Notes: generated by a model from the letters alone, not told the origin. Shown: positions 8,012-17,397, numbered from the stretch's first letter. The stretch: DNA of 64,000 nucleotides from Massilia mucilaginosa (GCF_011682145.1 NZ_WHJH01000036.1:1-64000); one strand, 5' to 3'. Made by a program: numbers and translations.

Positions 8012-9898
8012 ATGACATCACCTCGCATATCCCCGCTGGTCCGCTCCCTCATCGCCGCCGGCATCCTGTGCGGCGCAGCCGTCGGCCAGGCCGGCGCGGC
8101 CGTTTTCAACGCCCCGGACACCTCGGTTCAAATGTTCCGCTGGAAATGGAATGACATTGCCCGGGAGTGCAGCAACTGGCTCGGCCCGCAGGGCTATGGC
8201 GCGGTCCAGGTATCGCCCCCGCAGGCGTCGGCCAGCCTCGGCACGTGGTGGGATATCTACCAGCCCGTCAACTTCACTTCGCTGAACAGCAATATGGGCA
8301 CCGAAGCCGAATTCCAATCCATGATCAACAGCTGCCACGCCGCCAAAGTGCGGGTGTATGCGGACGTGGTGGTGAACCACATGGCGGCCGGCGCCGGCAG
8401 CGCCACCAATGGCTCGGTGTGGAGCGCGACGTCGCTGACGTACCCCAACTTCAGCGGCCAGGATTTCCATCCCGCCTGCGACATCCAGGGCGGCGACTAC
8501 GGCGCGCCGGGCAACCGCAACAGCGTCACCAGTTGCCGCCTGAGCGGCCTGCCCGACCTCAAGACGGAGAGCAGCTACGTGCAGGGCCAGGTGCGTACCT
8601 TCTTCAACAAACTGGTGGCGATGGGCGTCGATGGACTGCGCGTCGACGCCGCCAAGCACATGGCGCCGGGCGACATCGGCGCCATCCTGGCCGGCACCCA
8701 GCGCACCACCACCTCGGGCGAAGCACTGTGGCTGACGCAGGAGGTCATCCCCGACAGCAACGTGGTGCGCTCGGGCTACTTCGGCAATGGCACGCTGAAC
8801 GAATTCCAGTACGCGTACGCCCTGAAGGCGGTGTTCCGCAACGAAAATGGCGCCAGCCTGGCGCAGATCCGCAACCTCATGGGCACGCCCGGCAACTGGG
8901 GTGGAAGCTGGGGATTTGTGCCGAGCGACAAGGCGACCGTGTTCGTCAACAACTGGGACACCGAACGCAACGGCAGTTCTCTGGTCGCCAGCAACGATGT
9001 AGCGGGGCAGCCCAACGATACCCAAGGCAGCAAGCGCTATGACCTGGCGAATATTTTCATGCTGGCATGGCCGTACGGACACGCGCAAGTGCATTCGGGC
9101 TTTCGCTTCAACAGCTACGACCAGGGACCGCCGGGAGCGAGCCCGTTCGATGCCAACGGCAATCCGCTGATCAACCAGTCGTGGGATTTCATCCACCGCT
9201 GGTCGGATATATCCAATATGGTCGGTTTCCGGGCGACCACGAGCGGGCAAGGCGTCGACCATTTTGTCAACGGCACGCCGAACCAGATTGCCTTCGCGCG
9301 CGGCAGCAAAGGGTTTGTCGCGATCAACAATGATGGCGCAGCGTGGAATGCGTCCCTGCAGACGCTACTGCCCGTCGGCACCTACTGCAACGTCGTGACA
9401 GGCAAGCTCAATGCCGCGCAGACAGCGTGCAGCGGCGACAGCGTGACGGTAGGCAGCAACGGTATCGTCACTGTGAGTATCGCGGGCAATGGCGGCGCCA
9501 GTGTGCCGGCCCTGGCCCTGCATGTGAACCAGAAAGTGGGCGGCGGCGGCACCACGCCGCCGGCCTGCGTCACGGTGGCGGTGACCTTCCGCGTGGCCAA
9601 CGCCAATACCGTGCCCGGACAGAACCTGCATGTGACGGGCAACCGCAACGAACTCGGCAACTGGAGCGCGACCAACGGCAACCAGCTGGCGATTGTCGGC
9701 ACGGGCGCGAATGCGGCATGGGCGCGCACGATCATGCTGCCGCCATCGAGCGCGATCGAGTACAAGTTCCTCAAGCACGGCACGCTGGCCGACGTGTGGG
9801 AACGCAAGCAAGCGAGCGCCAGCGGCAATCGCCAGGCGACTACCCCGGCGTGCGGTGCGGCGGCGCTGGTGCTCGATGCCGGGAGTTTTGCGTTTTAA
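8012..9898 (+). CDS. secreted alpha-amylase (GH13) with C-terminal CBM20
   Basis: The 628-residue protein hydrolyses internal alpha-1,4 bonds of starch. A signal peptide ends near GQAGAA (residue 30). The GH13 barrel shows the four conserved regions: DVVVNH (118-123), GLRVDAAKH (208-216, nucleophile D212), QEVIP (acid/base E244) and FVNNWD (D316). The layout, starting directly with VQMFRWKWNDIARECSNWL, is that of animal/Streptomyces-type amylases. After a GGGG-TTPP linker, residues 525-628 are a CBM20 starch-binding domain (VTFRVANANTV, GNRNELGNW, EYKFLK, WERK). AAGGAAG precedes the ATG. It is monocistronic. Two palindromes upstream (7728, 7821) suggest substrate control. The 7644-8011 gap also holds small hairpins in the leader but no gene. 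Confidence 0.96.
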   Translation: MTSPRISPLVRSLIAAGILCGAAVGQAGAAVFNAPDTSVQMFRWKWNDIARECSNWLGPQGYGAVQVSPPQASASLGTWWDIYQPVNFTSLNSNMGTEAEFQSMINSCHAAKVRVYADVVVNHMAAGAGSATNGSVWSATSLTYPNFSGQDFHPACDIQGGDYGAPGNRNSVTSCRLSGLPDLKTESSYVQGQVRTFFNKLVAMGVDGLRVDAAKHMAPGDIGAILAGTQRTTTSGEALWLTQEVIPDSNVVRSGYFGNGTLNEFQYAYALKAVFRNENGASLAQIRNLMGTPGNWGGSWGFVPSDKATVFVNNWDTERNGSSLVASNDVAGQPNDTQGSKRYDLANIFMLAWPYGHAQVHSGFRFNSYDQGPPGASPFDANGNPLINQSWDFIHRWSDISNMVGFRATTSGQGVDHFVNGTPNQIAFARGSKGFVAINNDGAAWNASLQTLLPVGTYCNVVTGKLNAAQTACSGDSVTVGSNGIVTVSIAGNGGASVPALALHVNQKVGGGGTTPPACVTVAVTFRVANANTVPGQNLHVTGNRNELGNWSATNGNQLAIVGTGANAAWARTIMLPPSSAIEYKFLKHGTLADVWERKQASASGNRQATTPACGAAALVLDAGSFAF

Positions 9899-10020
9899 AA
9901 GCCCGAGCTAAGGCAAGGAGGGCGCGAGGGCAATCCGTACGGCAACAGGGCGAGGGGAAACAGTAGTAGTCTGTAGAATCGGCCCACGCCTCTCCCCTCA
10001 CATGCGCGCCGAAGCTCCCC

Positions 10021-11325
10021 ATGACAACTATCCACTGGTTCATCCTGATCGGCTGCCTGATGCTGGCGCGGGGCCTGATGGCCACCAGCATCGCGCGCCT
10101 GCCGTTCACCTCGGCGATCGTCTACCTGGGCGTCGGGCTGGTTCTGGGGCCGATGGTGCTGGGCATCTTTTCCTTCAGTCCGGTCGAGCAGTCGCACCTG
10201 CTCGAAACCCTCACCGAAATCGCCGTGCTGGTGTCGCTGTTCTCGGCCGGGGTCAAGATGCCGGTGCCGATCTCGCGCCAGCGCTGGATGCCGGCCTTCC
10301 GCCTGGCCTGGGTCTCGATGAGCCTGACAGTCGGCCTGATCGCCGCCTTCTGCTACACCGTATTGAACTTGCCGCTGGGCGCCGGCGTGCTGCTCGGCGC
10401 CATCCTCGCCCCCACCGACCCGGTGCTGGCGACCGACGTCCAGGTGCGCCATCCGGACGACCGCGACAGGCTGCGCTTCACCCTCACCAGCGAAGCGGGC
10501 ATGAATGACGGCTCGGCCTTTCCGTTCGTGATGCTGGGCCTGGGATTGCTCGGCGCCCATGAACTGGGCGACTTCGGCTGGCGCTGGGTGCTGGTCGACG
10601 TGCTCTGGGCCACCCTGGCCGCGATCGCCATCGGCACCCTGGGCGGGGCGGCGCTGGGCCGCATCGGATGGATGCTGCGCGGCAAAGACCCGAAGCACGA
10701 AGTGCTCGACGACCTGGTCGGCCTGGGCCTGATCGCGGTGGTCTACGGCCTGAGCGTGGTGCTGGTGGCCTGGGGCTTCCTGGCCGTGTTCTTCGCCGGC
10801 GTGGCCTTGCGCCAGACCGAACTGGTGTTGTCGGGCGCCCACAAGGACCGCCAGGGCTTGCTGGTGGCCGAAAAAGCCAGCGACGACCCGGGCGCCGAAG
10901 CGCCGCCGGTCGAGGTGCCGCTGACCGTCAGCGCCGAATCGCTGGTGTTCAAGGAGCACCTGGAGCGCCTGTCGGAACTGACCCTGGTGCTGCTGCTGGG
11001 CGGCATGGTGTCGATGCACGACTGGAACTGGCGCAGCGTCGGCACGGCCGTATTCCTGTTCGCCGTGGCAAGACCATTGAGCGTGATGATCGGCCTGGCC
11101 GGCTCGGACAGCTCAATGCGCATCCGCGGCATCACCGCCTGGTTCGGCGTGCGCGGCATCGGCTCGCTGTATTACCTGATGTACGCCCTCAACCATGGTC
11201 TGCCGGCCTCGCTCTCGCGCGAGCTGATCCAGATTACGGTGGTCGTCATCATGCTCTCGATCCTGGTGCACGGCACCAGCGTCAAGCCGCTGCTCGAGCG
11301 CTTCTGGAAGCGCAAGCGGGGGTAA
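10021..11325 (+). CDS. cation:proton antiporter, CPA1 (NhaP-like) family
   Basis: A 434-residue polytopic membrane protein with about 12 hydrophobic segments. The signature ion-binding regions of CPA1 Na+(K+)/H+ antiporters are visible: APTDPVLATDVQV (about 125-140) and SEAGMNDGSAFPF (about 157-170), each with essential Asp. A charged cytoplasmic insert (EKASDDPGAEAPPVEV) splits the membrane domain near residue 290, and the C-terminus is short (ERFWKRKRG), so no regulatory TrkA domain is present. It exchanges monovalent cations for protons across the inner membrane. The substrate cation cannot be read from the sequence. It stands alone. Confidence 0.9.
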   Translation: MTTIHWFILIGCLMLARGLMATSIARLPFTSAIVYLGVGLVLGPMVLGIFSFSPVEQSHLLETLTEIAVLVSLFSAGVKMPVPISRQRWMPAFRLAWVSMSLTVGLIAAFCYTVLNLPLGAGVLLGAILAPTDPVLATDVQVRHPDDRDRLRFTLTSEAGMNDGSAFPFVMLGLGLLGAHELGDFGWRWVLVDVLWATLAAIAIGTLGGAALGRIGWMLRGKDPKHEVLDDLVGLGLIAVVYGLSVVLVAWGFLAVFFAGVALRQTELVLSGAHKDRQGLLVAEKASDDPGAEAPPVEVPLTVSAESLVFKEHLERLSELTLVLLLGGMVSMHDWNWRSVGTAVFLFAVARPLSVMIGLAGSDSSMRIRGITAWFGVRGIGSLYYLMYALNHGLPASLSRELIQITVVVIMLSILVHGTSVKPLLERFWKRKRG

Positions 11326-11416
11326 GGCCAGCCCATGCGCCAGGCCAAACCGGGCCGGCGCGCCCGGCCTACAATCGAACTCCTCCGTAGTATTTTTTCA
11401 CGAGGCGGCGACGGTC

Positions 11417-12115
11417 ATGGCTACTTTACCCAGTGCATCTTTAGCGTGGCTGGCCGCCATGCTCACCCTTTCCTGCGGCGCCGCGATGGCGCAGCCGCGC
11501 TTCGCCGACGACCTGGCCCGCTTCGGCATCGCCGACAGCGCCTGGCTGAGCGAGCCGCCGCGCTACTACACCGGCGCGGCCACCCGCATCACCCGGCCGG
11601 CCGCAGTCGGACTCGGACGCGACCTGCGCCTGTCCACCGGCGCCTGGTGGGGCATGGCCAACGGCAACGACAGCAGCTACGCGGTGGGCGGCCTGGCCGT
11701 CATGCTCGGGGCCGACGCAGCCTCGGCCGCGCCGCTCGACATGGCCCGCCTGCTGGCGCGCGACGCCCTGGACACGCCCCGGGCGCCGTTCGCTTCCTCA
11801 TCGCTCCCATCGTCCGCGTCCTGCATGGTGCCGTGGCTGCAATGCGCCGCGTTCGGCAGCCTGGAAGCGCGCATGCGCGAACAACATGCCTTCCTGAACG
11901 GCCGCCACGCCGGCGACGACGCCATGGCGGGCCGGCGCAATATCGTACGCGCCCTGAGCGCCGGCATGCGCTTCCATTTTCCTTACACGCGCACCGCGCA
12001 GCACGGCCCCTGGTTCCTGCAACTGCGCGTGTCGCGCCGTTCGTCGGAGTTCAAAAGCACGCTGCCCAGGCCGCGCCGCGCGGGCGTTTCGTTGACCATG
12101 GGCACCGAGTTCTGA
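11417..12115 (+). CDS. hypothetical exported protein
   Basis: A 232-residue protein that I do not recognise. It begins with a plausible signal peptide (hydrophobic residues 8-24, cleavage near AMAQP). Residues 55-100 contain RITRPAAVGLGRDLRLSTG and GGLAVMLGAD, and the end (WFLQLRVSRRSSEFKSTLP...GVSLTMGTEF) alternates hydrophobic and polar residues and finishes in Phe, as small outer-membrane beta-barrels do. The N-proximal and terminal strands suggest an outer-membrane protein, but the middle (100-190) is helical and low in strands. TCACGAGG lies before the ATG. Function unknown. Confidence 0.65.
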   Translation: MATLPSASLAWLAAMLTLSCGAAMAQPRFADDLARFGIADSAWLSEPPRYYTGAATRITRPAAVGLGRDLRLSTGAWWGMANGNDSSYAVGGLAVMLGADAASAAPLDMARLLARDALDTPRAPFASSSLPSSASCMVPWLQCAAFGSLEARMREQHAFLNGRHAGDDAMAGRRNIVRALSAGMRFHFPYTRTAQHGPWFLQLRVSRRSSEFKSTLPRPRRAGVSLTMGTEF

Positions 12116-12152
12116 TCTATACTTGCTGGCATTACTCCACAGGGAAGCGATC

Positions 12153-12593
12153 ATGCGCAGGTTCGCGATTGTACTGACGCCGTTGCTGCTGGCCGGCTGC
12201 ATCAAGGGCTCGGCCACCTACTACATTACCGAGAGCAGCAACGAGCACGTGATCACCGTGCGCGCCGAGCAGGAATATTTCTGGAACAAGGAAATGACGC
12301 TCACGCTGGTGACCTCGCACATGCCGGAATGCCAGCGCGCGTTTCCGATGGAAAGCGTAGCGCTCGACGAGGTGTCGGTCGAACTGTTCTCGAACGGCGA
12401 CGATGTGTATTCGGTGCGCTCGAGCGGCGAATTGATCCAGATCGACACGCTCACCTGCACCCAGCTGGCCGAGCCGAAGCCGGCCGCGCTGGGGCAGCCG
12501 GTCGGCACCTTTTTCATCGATGAAAAAACAGTGACGTTCGAAAAGGCAGCCGCAGCGGCACCCGCGGCGCCTGCAAGCGCTGCGGGTGGCTGA
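12153..12593 (+). CDS. small lipoprotein of unknown function
   Basis: A 146-residue protein with a short lipoprotein signal (MRRFAIVLTPLLLAGC). The ATG at 12153 follows AGGGAAG. The mature part is charged and has a two-Cys arrangement (MPECQRAF and LTCTQL), possibly a disulfide. It ends in an Ala/Pro-rich tail. I recognise no family. It is convergent with the transposase-like gene, whose end lies five bases away. Confidence 0.7.
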   Translation: MRRFAIVLTPLLLAGCIKGSATYYITESSNEHVITVRAEQEYFWNKEMTLTLVTSHMPECQRAFPMESVALDEVSVELFSNGDDVYSVRSSGELIQIDTLTCTQLAEPKPAALGQPVGTFFIDEKTVTFEKAAAAAPAAPASAAGG

Positions 12594-12598
12594 GCCAG

Positions 12599-12922
12599 CT
12601 AGCGGCGCCCCAGTACCTTGTGCAGGGCCGCGACGGTGGCCGGGCGGCCGACCTGCTCCAGCGCAAGCTCCAGCAACATCGGTTCGCCGGGCCGCACCGA
12701 GGTCCACTGGGTAAAGTATTCATGCACCGTGCGCCAGGGCGGGAAGCCCTGCGGCACGCCGCGCCAGGCGCTGCCGGTTTCCAGCAAGTACAGCACGGCG
12801 CAAAACACATCGTACAGATCGTGCTTGCGCGGACGCGTCTTGCGCCGCGCCGCTTCCAGCATGCCGCGTACTTCTTCAAACTCTTCGCGCGAAACGTCGC
12901 TCGCGAACTCGGGTCGTGCCAT
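12599..12922 (-). CDS. stand-alone transposase N-terminal domain (DUF4096/IS5-type)
   Basis: The 107 residues match the N-terminal domain of IS4/IS5-family transposases (DUF4096): a helical start, then KHDLYDVFCAVLYLLETGSAWRGVPQGFPPW and a V-H-E-Y-F-T-Q-W helix. The catalytic DDE domain is absent; the gene stops at about the usual boundary. It has its own GAGGTG ribosome site and a clean frame. I see no inverted terminal repeats or target duplications around it. It may be an IS remnant or a retained DNA-binding protein. Activity as a transposase is excluded on its own. Confidence 0.75.
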   Translation of the reverse strand: MARPEFASDVSREEFEEVRGMLEAARRKTRPRKHDLYDVFCAVLYLLETGSAWRGVPQGFPPWRTVHEYFTQWTSVRPGEPMLLELALEQVGRPATVAALHKVLGRR

Positions 12923-12977
12923 CGTCTTTCACCTCAAATAGCGTTTGAGGGTCTGATCTGGAACAGGTTCCCCAAAT

Positions 12978-14369
12978 TTATCGCTTGACGTGCGCCGACA
13001 AGGATATTTTTAACGCTTCGACTTGCTCGCTGGCACCATTCCAGCCGATCAGCTTGTTCAACATGCGGTTGAGCTGGGTGCCGTTGCGGCGACAGTTGGC
13101 GTCAAGCATGCCGTCCAGCTCGGGCAGCAGCGCGGCGCAAGCTGCCCCGATGCGGGCCGCGTCGGCCGCTGTGGCATCGAGCAGCGCCAGCAGGAAGGTG
13201 GCGCCCCATTGCAGGCGCGTGGCGGGGCCGCTGCTTTGTTCCCAGGCACGCTGGTACCAGTCGAGCATGGCTGCGGTGTCGCCGCGTTTTTTGGCGATGC
13301 CCGCCAGGTTGTGCATGAAGTAGAACGGTGCATGCGAACTGGCCAGGGCCGCGTGCAGGACCGCGTCGGCGTCCTCCAGCAGGCCGGCGTCGACCAGCAT
13401 GCCGGCGCCGGTGTTGAGCACCTGATGGCGCAGCGCGGGTTCCTGCGCGGCCGCCAGTGCGGTGCCGACGCGCGCGCGCAGCGACGCTTCCAGCCCGGCA
13501 ACAGGGCTGCCGAGGCGCGCCATGCGCACCCGTACGCGCAAGGCGGACAGCCGATCGTCCGGACTCAGGGCGTCGGATGATTCCAGCTGCGTCAGCGCGT
13601 CCGCCCATGCCGCCGTCAATGCCAGGCGCGGCGCCGACTGCGGCGCCGTCAGCGCGCGCACCAGGTCGACCGCGTAGCCGGTCACCAGGTCGGCCTGCGC
13701 CAGCACCGTCTGCGGATCGGCCAGCGTGCGCAGCAGCATGGCGGTGGCCTCGTGCGGGTCCGGCGCGGCCTTGGCCGACAGCGCCGCGTGCAGCGCGTGC
13801 CAGGCCAGGCGCAGTGCCGACACGGGCTCGTCGCAGGCCGCGCGCAAGATGGCCAGCGTGGCGGCCAGGTCGCGGCCGGCCAGCAGCTGGCCTTCGTCGG
13901 TATCCCAGGAATAGCACGCCAGCAGGCGCCATTCGTCGGCCGACAGGGCGCGCTGGCCCGACAAGGCAGCCTGCAGCGATTGCGACGCGGTGAACGGTGC
14001 CGCCAGCGCCAGTTGCAGCAGGTGAAGAAAGCGCGGCCCCGTCAGTTCGCACGGCAGGCGCGTGATTTCGGCGCCGTCGGGGCGGTACAGCACCAGGGTC
14101 GGGTAGCTGCGCAGTTGCAGGCGATCGGCGCCGCGCTGCGCGCCCGGCGCATCGCCATCGATGTGCAGCGGCACGAAAGAAGGCGCCAGCGTGGCAAAGC
14201 CTGGCTGCGACAAGAGCGCCGCCTTGAGCCGGTTGCAGGGTGGACACCACACTGCGCCCCAGTACAGGAACACCGGCCTGGCCGTGGCGCGGGCCTGGGC
14301 AAAAGCGGCGTCGGCATCGTGATGCCAGCCGATGACGGTGGTTGTCTGCGCGTTAGCGTCGTTCGCCAT
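12978..14369 (-). CDS. thioredoxin-domain protein with long alpha-helical C-terminal region
   Basis: A 463-residue protein. Residues 12-125 are a thioredoxin-like domain with active site WCPPCN, a cis-Pro loop (RSYPTLVLYRPDG) and the preceding strand ARPVFLYWGAVW. Residues 130-460 are Ala/Leu-rich helices resembling tandem repeats (for example LLEDADAVLHAALASSHAPFY and DTAAMLDWYQRAWEQ), likely a TPR-like scaffold. No signal peptide is evident once the start at 14369 (MANDANAQTT) is used, so it probably acts in the cytoplasm as a reductase or chaperone-like protein. It is divergent from the AsmA gene across 110 bases. Confidence 0.85.
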   Translation of the reverse strand: MANDANAQTTTVIGWHHDADAAFAQARATARPVFLYWGAVWCPPCNRLKAALLSQPGFATLAPSFVPLHIDGDAPGAQRGADRLQLRSYPTLVLYRPDGAEITRLPCELTGPRFLHLLQLALAAPFTASQSLQAALSGQRALSADEWRLLACYSWDTDEGQLLAGRDLAATLAILRAACDEPVSALRLAWHALHAALSAKAAPDPHEATAMLLRTLADPQTVLAQADLVTGYAVDLVRALTAPQSAPRLALTAAWADALTQLESSDALSPDDRLSALRVRVRMARLGSPVAGLEASLRARVGTALAAAQEPALRHQVLNTGAGMLVDAGLLEDADAVLHAALASSHAPFYFMHNLAGIAKKRGDTAAMLDWYQRAWEQSSGPATRLQWGATFLLALLDATAADAARIGAACAALLPELDGMLDANCRRNGTQLNRMLNKLIGWNGASEQVEALKISLSAHVKR

Positions 14370-14479
14370 ATTCCGCTTCCGGGAGTGTTGAAAATGGCGA
14401 GAGTATATCGAAAACAGGGGCATGCCATCGGGCTTGCCCGGTGCTACACTCGACGCCTCTCCAGCCTCCGAGTTTCGTC

Positions 14480-16348
14480 ATGCAAGCACGCATCAGGTTC
14501 GCCGTCATCGCGCTGGGCGCCACCGTGCTGGTGCTGGGCAGCGCCCTGGGCATCGTGGCGGCCCGCTTCGACCCGAACGCCTACAAGAGCGCCATCGTGG
14601 AGCGGGTGCACGAAAAGACCCGGCGCACGCTGACCATCGGCGGCGATATCACACTGGCGCTGTACCCGCGCCTGGGCGTGAACTTGGGCAAGGCCAGCCT
14701 GTCGGAACTGGGCGGCAAGGGCGAATTCGCCGCGCTCGACAGCGTGCGCCTGTCGTTCGCGCTGGTGCCGCTGCTGCTGCGCCAGGAAGTCGTGGTCGAC
14801 CGCATCGAACTGCGCGGCATGCGCGCCACCATGGTGCGCCAGATCGATGGCAGCATGAACATCGACGATCTGACCGCCGCGCGCGTGAAACATCCCGGCC
14901 AGCAGGCGGACGCCGCCGGCAATGCAGGCGCCGGCCCGGCCAAGGTCCGCTTCGCGGTCGACAGCATCCGGGTCGACAACGCCCACCTGCGCTTCGACGA
15001 CCGCAAGGCCGGGCGCATCGTTGACATTGCGCGTCTGAACATCGATTCCGGGCCGATCGCGCACGGGGTACCGAGCCGGGTCGCGCTGTCGGCCAATATT
15101 GGCGTCGACCAGCCGGCGCTCAACACCGTGCTCATTTTCGAGAGCGGCTTTTCGCTCGACCGCGACACGCGCCGGGTGGCGATGACGGAGCTCGACGCCA
15201 ATCTCGACCTGTCGAGCCGGGCCGGTATCGAGTCGCGCGCCAAATTGAAAGGCAGTATCGAGATCGATTTCGGCAAGGAAGCGATTGTCGCCGCGCTCAA
15301 AGGCAAGATCGACGACAGCAGCGTGAGCGGCAAAGGCGCGCTGCGCGGCGGCCTGCTGCAACTCGACATCGATATCGACCGGGTGGACCTGGCACGCTAC
15401 CGCGCGCGCACGGTGCCGGCGGCTGTGGAGGCGGCCTCGGCTACCGCGCCGGCTACCGCGTCGGCTACCGCGCCGGCTACCGCGTCGGACCAGCCCATCG
15501 ACCTGTCGGCGCTGGCCCGGCTGCGCGCCAGCGGCACCTTGCAAGTGGGCGAGCTGAGCGTGGGCGGCGTGCGCGCCGCGAACGTGCACGCGGTGTTGCT
15601 GGCCGGCGCCGGCAAGACCACCATCAAGCCGCTCTCGGCCACGCTGTACGGCGGCAACGGCAATGGATCGCTGAGCATCGACTTCACGGACGATGCCAGC
15701 GCGCCGCGCATGGCGCTGGTGCAAGACTTGCGCGGCATCTCGCTCGGCCCCCTGTTGCTCGATGCCACCGGCAAGACACCGCTGACCGGGCGCGGCGATG
15801 TCCAGCTCGACCTGCACACGCGTGGCGCCGGCACCACCGCCCTGCGCCAAGCGCTGGGAGGCACGGCGGCGCTGCGCCTGCGCGACGGCGTCATCGCCGG
15901 CATCGACCTGGGCCGGCTGGTGCGCGAGGCCAGGGCCGCCGCCGGCGTGGGCAGCGACGCGGAATCGACCGGTTTCAGCGAACTGGGCGCGAGTTTCCGG
16001 ATCGAGCGCGGCGTTGCCCACAACACGGATTTGTCGGCGAGCACGGCGCTGCTGCGCATCGGCGGCGAAGGCCGGCTCGACCTCGCGCACGACACCATCG
16101 ACTACCGCTTGCGTTGCACCGTGGTGCCGAGCCTGACGGGGCAGGATGGTCCCGCCATTGGTACGCTGGACGGGCTGACGGTACCGGTCGCGCTCACCGG
16201 CCCGCTGACGCAAATGACGTGGCAGGTCGATGTGGCCGCGCTGGGCAGCGAAGCGGCGCACAAGATGGGTGCGCGCATCCCGGCTGGCGGCAAGGAAAAA
16301 CTGAAAGACCGCGTCAAGGACGCGCTCGGCGGGCTGTTTCCGCATTGA
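14480..16348 (+). CDS. AsmA family protein
   Basis: A 622-residue protein with one N-terminal membrane anchor (IRFAVIALGATVLVLGSALGIVAA) and the AsmA opening (FDPNAYKSAIVERVHEKTRRTLTIGGDITLALYPRLGVNLG). AsmA/DUF748-type proteins form long beta-groove bridges that help move phospholipid to the outer membrane. The C-terminal AsmA_2 region (about 400-600) includes GRGDVQLDLHTRG and LRDGVIAGIDLGRLVREARAA. Between them, residues 320-336 are an Ala/Thr/Ser/Pro spacer written by a 24-bp tandem repeat. Start ATG 14480 is used rather than an upstream codon because the anchor begins there. Confidence 0.88.
   Translation: MQARIRFAVIALGATVLVLGSALGIVAARFDPNAYKSAIVERVHEKTRRTLTIGGDITLALYPRLGVNLGKASLSELGGKGEFAALDSVRLSFALVPLLLRQEVVVDRIELRGMRATMVRQIDGSMNIDDLTAARVKHPGQQADAAGNAGAGPAKVRFAVDSIRVDNAHLRFDDRKAGRIVDIARLNIDSGPIAHGVPSRVALSANIGVDQPALNTVLIFESGFSLDRDTRRVAMTELDANLDLSSRAGIESRAKLKGSIEIDFGKEAIVAALKGKIDDSSVSGKGALRGGLLQLDIDIDRVDLARYRARTVPAAVEAASATAPATASATAPATASDQPIDLSALARLRASGTLQVGELSVGGVRAANVHAVLLAGAGKTTIKPLSATLYGGNGNGSLSIDFTDDASAPRMALVQDLRGISLGPLLLDATGKTPLTGRGDVQLDLHTRGAGTTALRQALGGTAALRLRDGVIAGIDLGRLVREARAAAGVGSDAESTGFSELGASFRIERGVAHNTDLSASTALLRIGGEGRLDLAHDTIDYRLRCTVVPSLTGQDGPAIGTLDGLTVPVALTGPLTQMTWQVDVAALGSEAAHKMGARIPAGGKEKLKDRVKDALGGLFPH
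15439..15486 (+). repeat. two tandem 24-bp units (four 12-bp half-units) inside the AsmA gene
   Basis: The unit GGCTACCGCGCCGGCTACCG plus CGTC occurs twice without change. Each half is GGCTACCGCGYC. It codes a TAPATAS-type linker in frame. Copy-number changes would keep the frame. Confidence 0.9.
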
Positions 16349-16462
16349 TCGTGGCGGGCGCACCACGGCGCCTCCTTTTGTTGAGCAAACCTGTGCCGCA
16401 CAGGCCGGCTTTGGGCTAGCGTCGGACATGGCAAACCCCTTGCAAACTCATCGGGAGGATCT

Positions 16463-17281
16463 ATGTTCGGCAGCACAGTCCTTGAAGTGGCGATTGGCCT
16501 GACCTTTTGCTACGCGACAGTGGCATTGATTGTCAGCACGGTGCAGGAAGCGCTGGCTTCGGCGCTCAAGATGCGCGCACGCGGGCTGCTCGAAGGCATC
16601 AAGAGCATGCTCAACGATCCGGATTTCACCGCGTTGGCGCGCACCCTGTACGCGCACGCGCTGGTCAATCCGCACGGCAATCCGGCCCAGCCTGGGCAGG
16701 AACACATCGGCGCCAAGCCCTCGTATATCAAGCCCGAGCATTTCGCGATTGCGCTGATCGACGCGGTGCAGTCGATTCCGGGCGACTACGACCAGCTCGG
16801 GCGCGACATCGACGCCCTTCCCGACCCGCAGATCAAGCGTGCGCTGCAGAGCATCTACCAGCGCGCCGGGGGCGACATGGCGCGTTTTCAAGCCTCGGTG
16901 GAAGGCTGGTTCGACAGTGCGATGGAACGTGTGTCGGGCGTCTACAAACGGCGCTCAATGCTGATCAGCGTGCTGCTGTCGCTGCTGCTGGCGGCGCTGT
17001 TCAATATCGACAGCATCCACCTGTTCCGTACCTTGTGGGCGCATCCCTCGCTGGCGGCGCAGATCGGCGCGGCGCCGGCCACGCTGAACCCGCAGGCGCT
17101 GCAGATGCTGTGGACCTTGCCGATTGGCTGGGAACAATTTCCGCCGGCCCTGGACCGGCACTTCGCCCTCAGTATCGCCGGCTGGGCGCTGACCGCCTCG
17201 ACGGCGCTGTTCGGCGCCCCCTTCTGGTTCGACCTGATGAAGCGCACGGTGCAGATACGCGGTACCGGGCCCAAGCCATAG
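16463..17281 (+). CDS. conserved membrane protein of unknown function
   Basis: A 272-residue protein preceded by GGGAGG. Hydrophobic segments lie at about 5-25, 165-185 and 230-252. Between the first two is a soluble part with ALASALKMRARGLLEGIKSMLNDPDF and YQRAGGDMARFQASVEGWFDSAMERVSGVYKRR, a pattern I have seen in uncharacterised proteobacterial membrane proteins, where the Gly-Trp-Phe-Asp motif is conserved. No catalytic motif is evident. It ends 15 bases before a palindromic repeat element. Confidence 0.7.
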   Translation: MFGSTVLEVAIGLTFCYATVALIVSTVQEALASALKMRARGLLEGIKSMLNDPDFTALARTLYAHALVNPHGNPAQPGQEHIGAKPSYIKPEHFAIALIDAVQSIPGDYDQLGRDIDALPDPQIKRALQSIYQRAGGDMARFQASVEGWFDSAMERVSGVYKRRSMLISVLLSLLLAALFNIDSIHLFRTLWAHPSLAAQIGAAPATLNPQALQMLWTLPIGWEQFPPALDRHFALSIAGWALTASTALFGAPFWFDLMKRTVQIRGTGPKP

Positions 17282-17296
17282 GGCCGGTGTCCAACG

Positions 17297-17397
17297 CTGG
17301 TGTCAGGTCTGACATTCGGACACGGAGTCATCTGTAAAAACCGGAGCAACAGGTTTGCAATGTTCAGCTCGTGTCCGAAAGTCAGACCTGACACCAG
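17297..17397. repeat. REPIN/MITE-like element A1 (27-bp terminal inverted repeats)
   Basis: The 101-bp element is bounded by 27-bp inverted repeats (17297-17323 and 17371-17397) with one mismatch. Each arm itself contains the palindrome TGTCAGGTCTGACA. The interior carries CTGTAAAAA. A partial extra arm follows at 17403-17420. The same arms, with a different interior, occur at 55231-55346. Confidence 0.85.

Noticed and set aside
12945-12975. Repeat-like text GGGTCTGATCTGGAACAGG between the DUF4096 and thioredoxin genes
   Set aside because: It resembles the GTCAGA repeat families but I saw only one copy and no inverted partner, so I do not count it as a repeat.
12500-12990. A complete insertion sequence around the transposase N-domain
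   Set aside because: No terminal inverted repeats, target duplications or DDE domain are visible.
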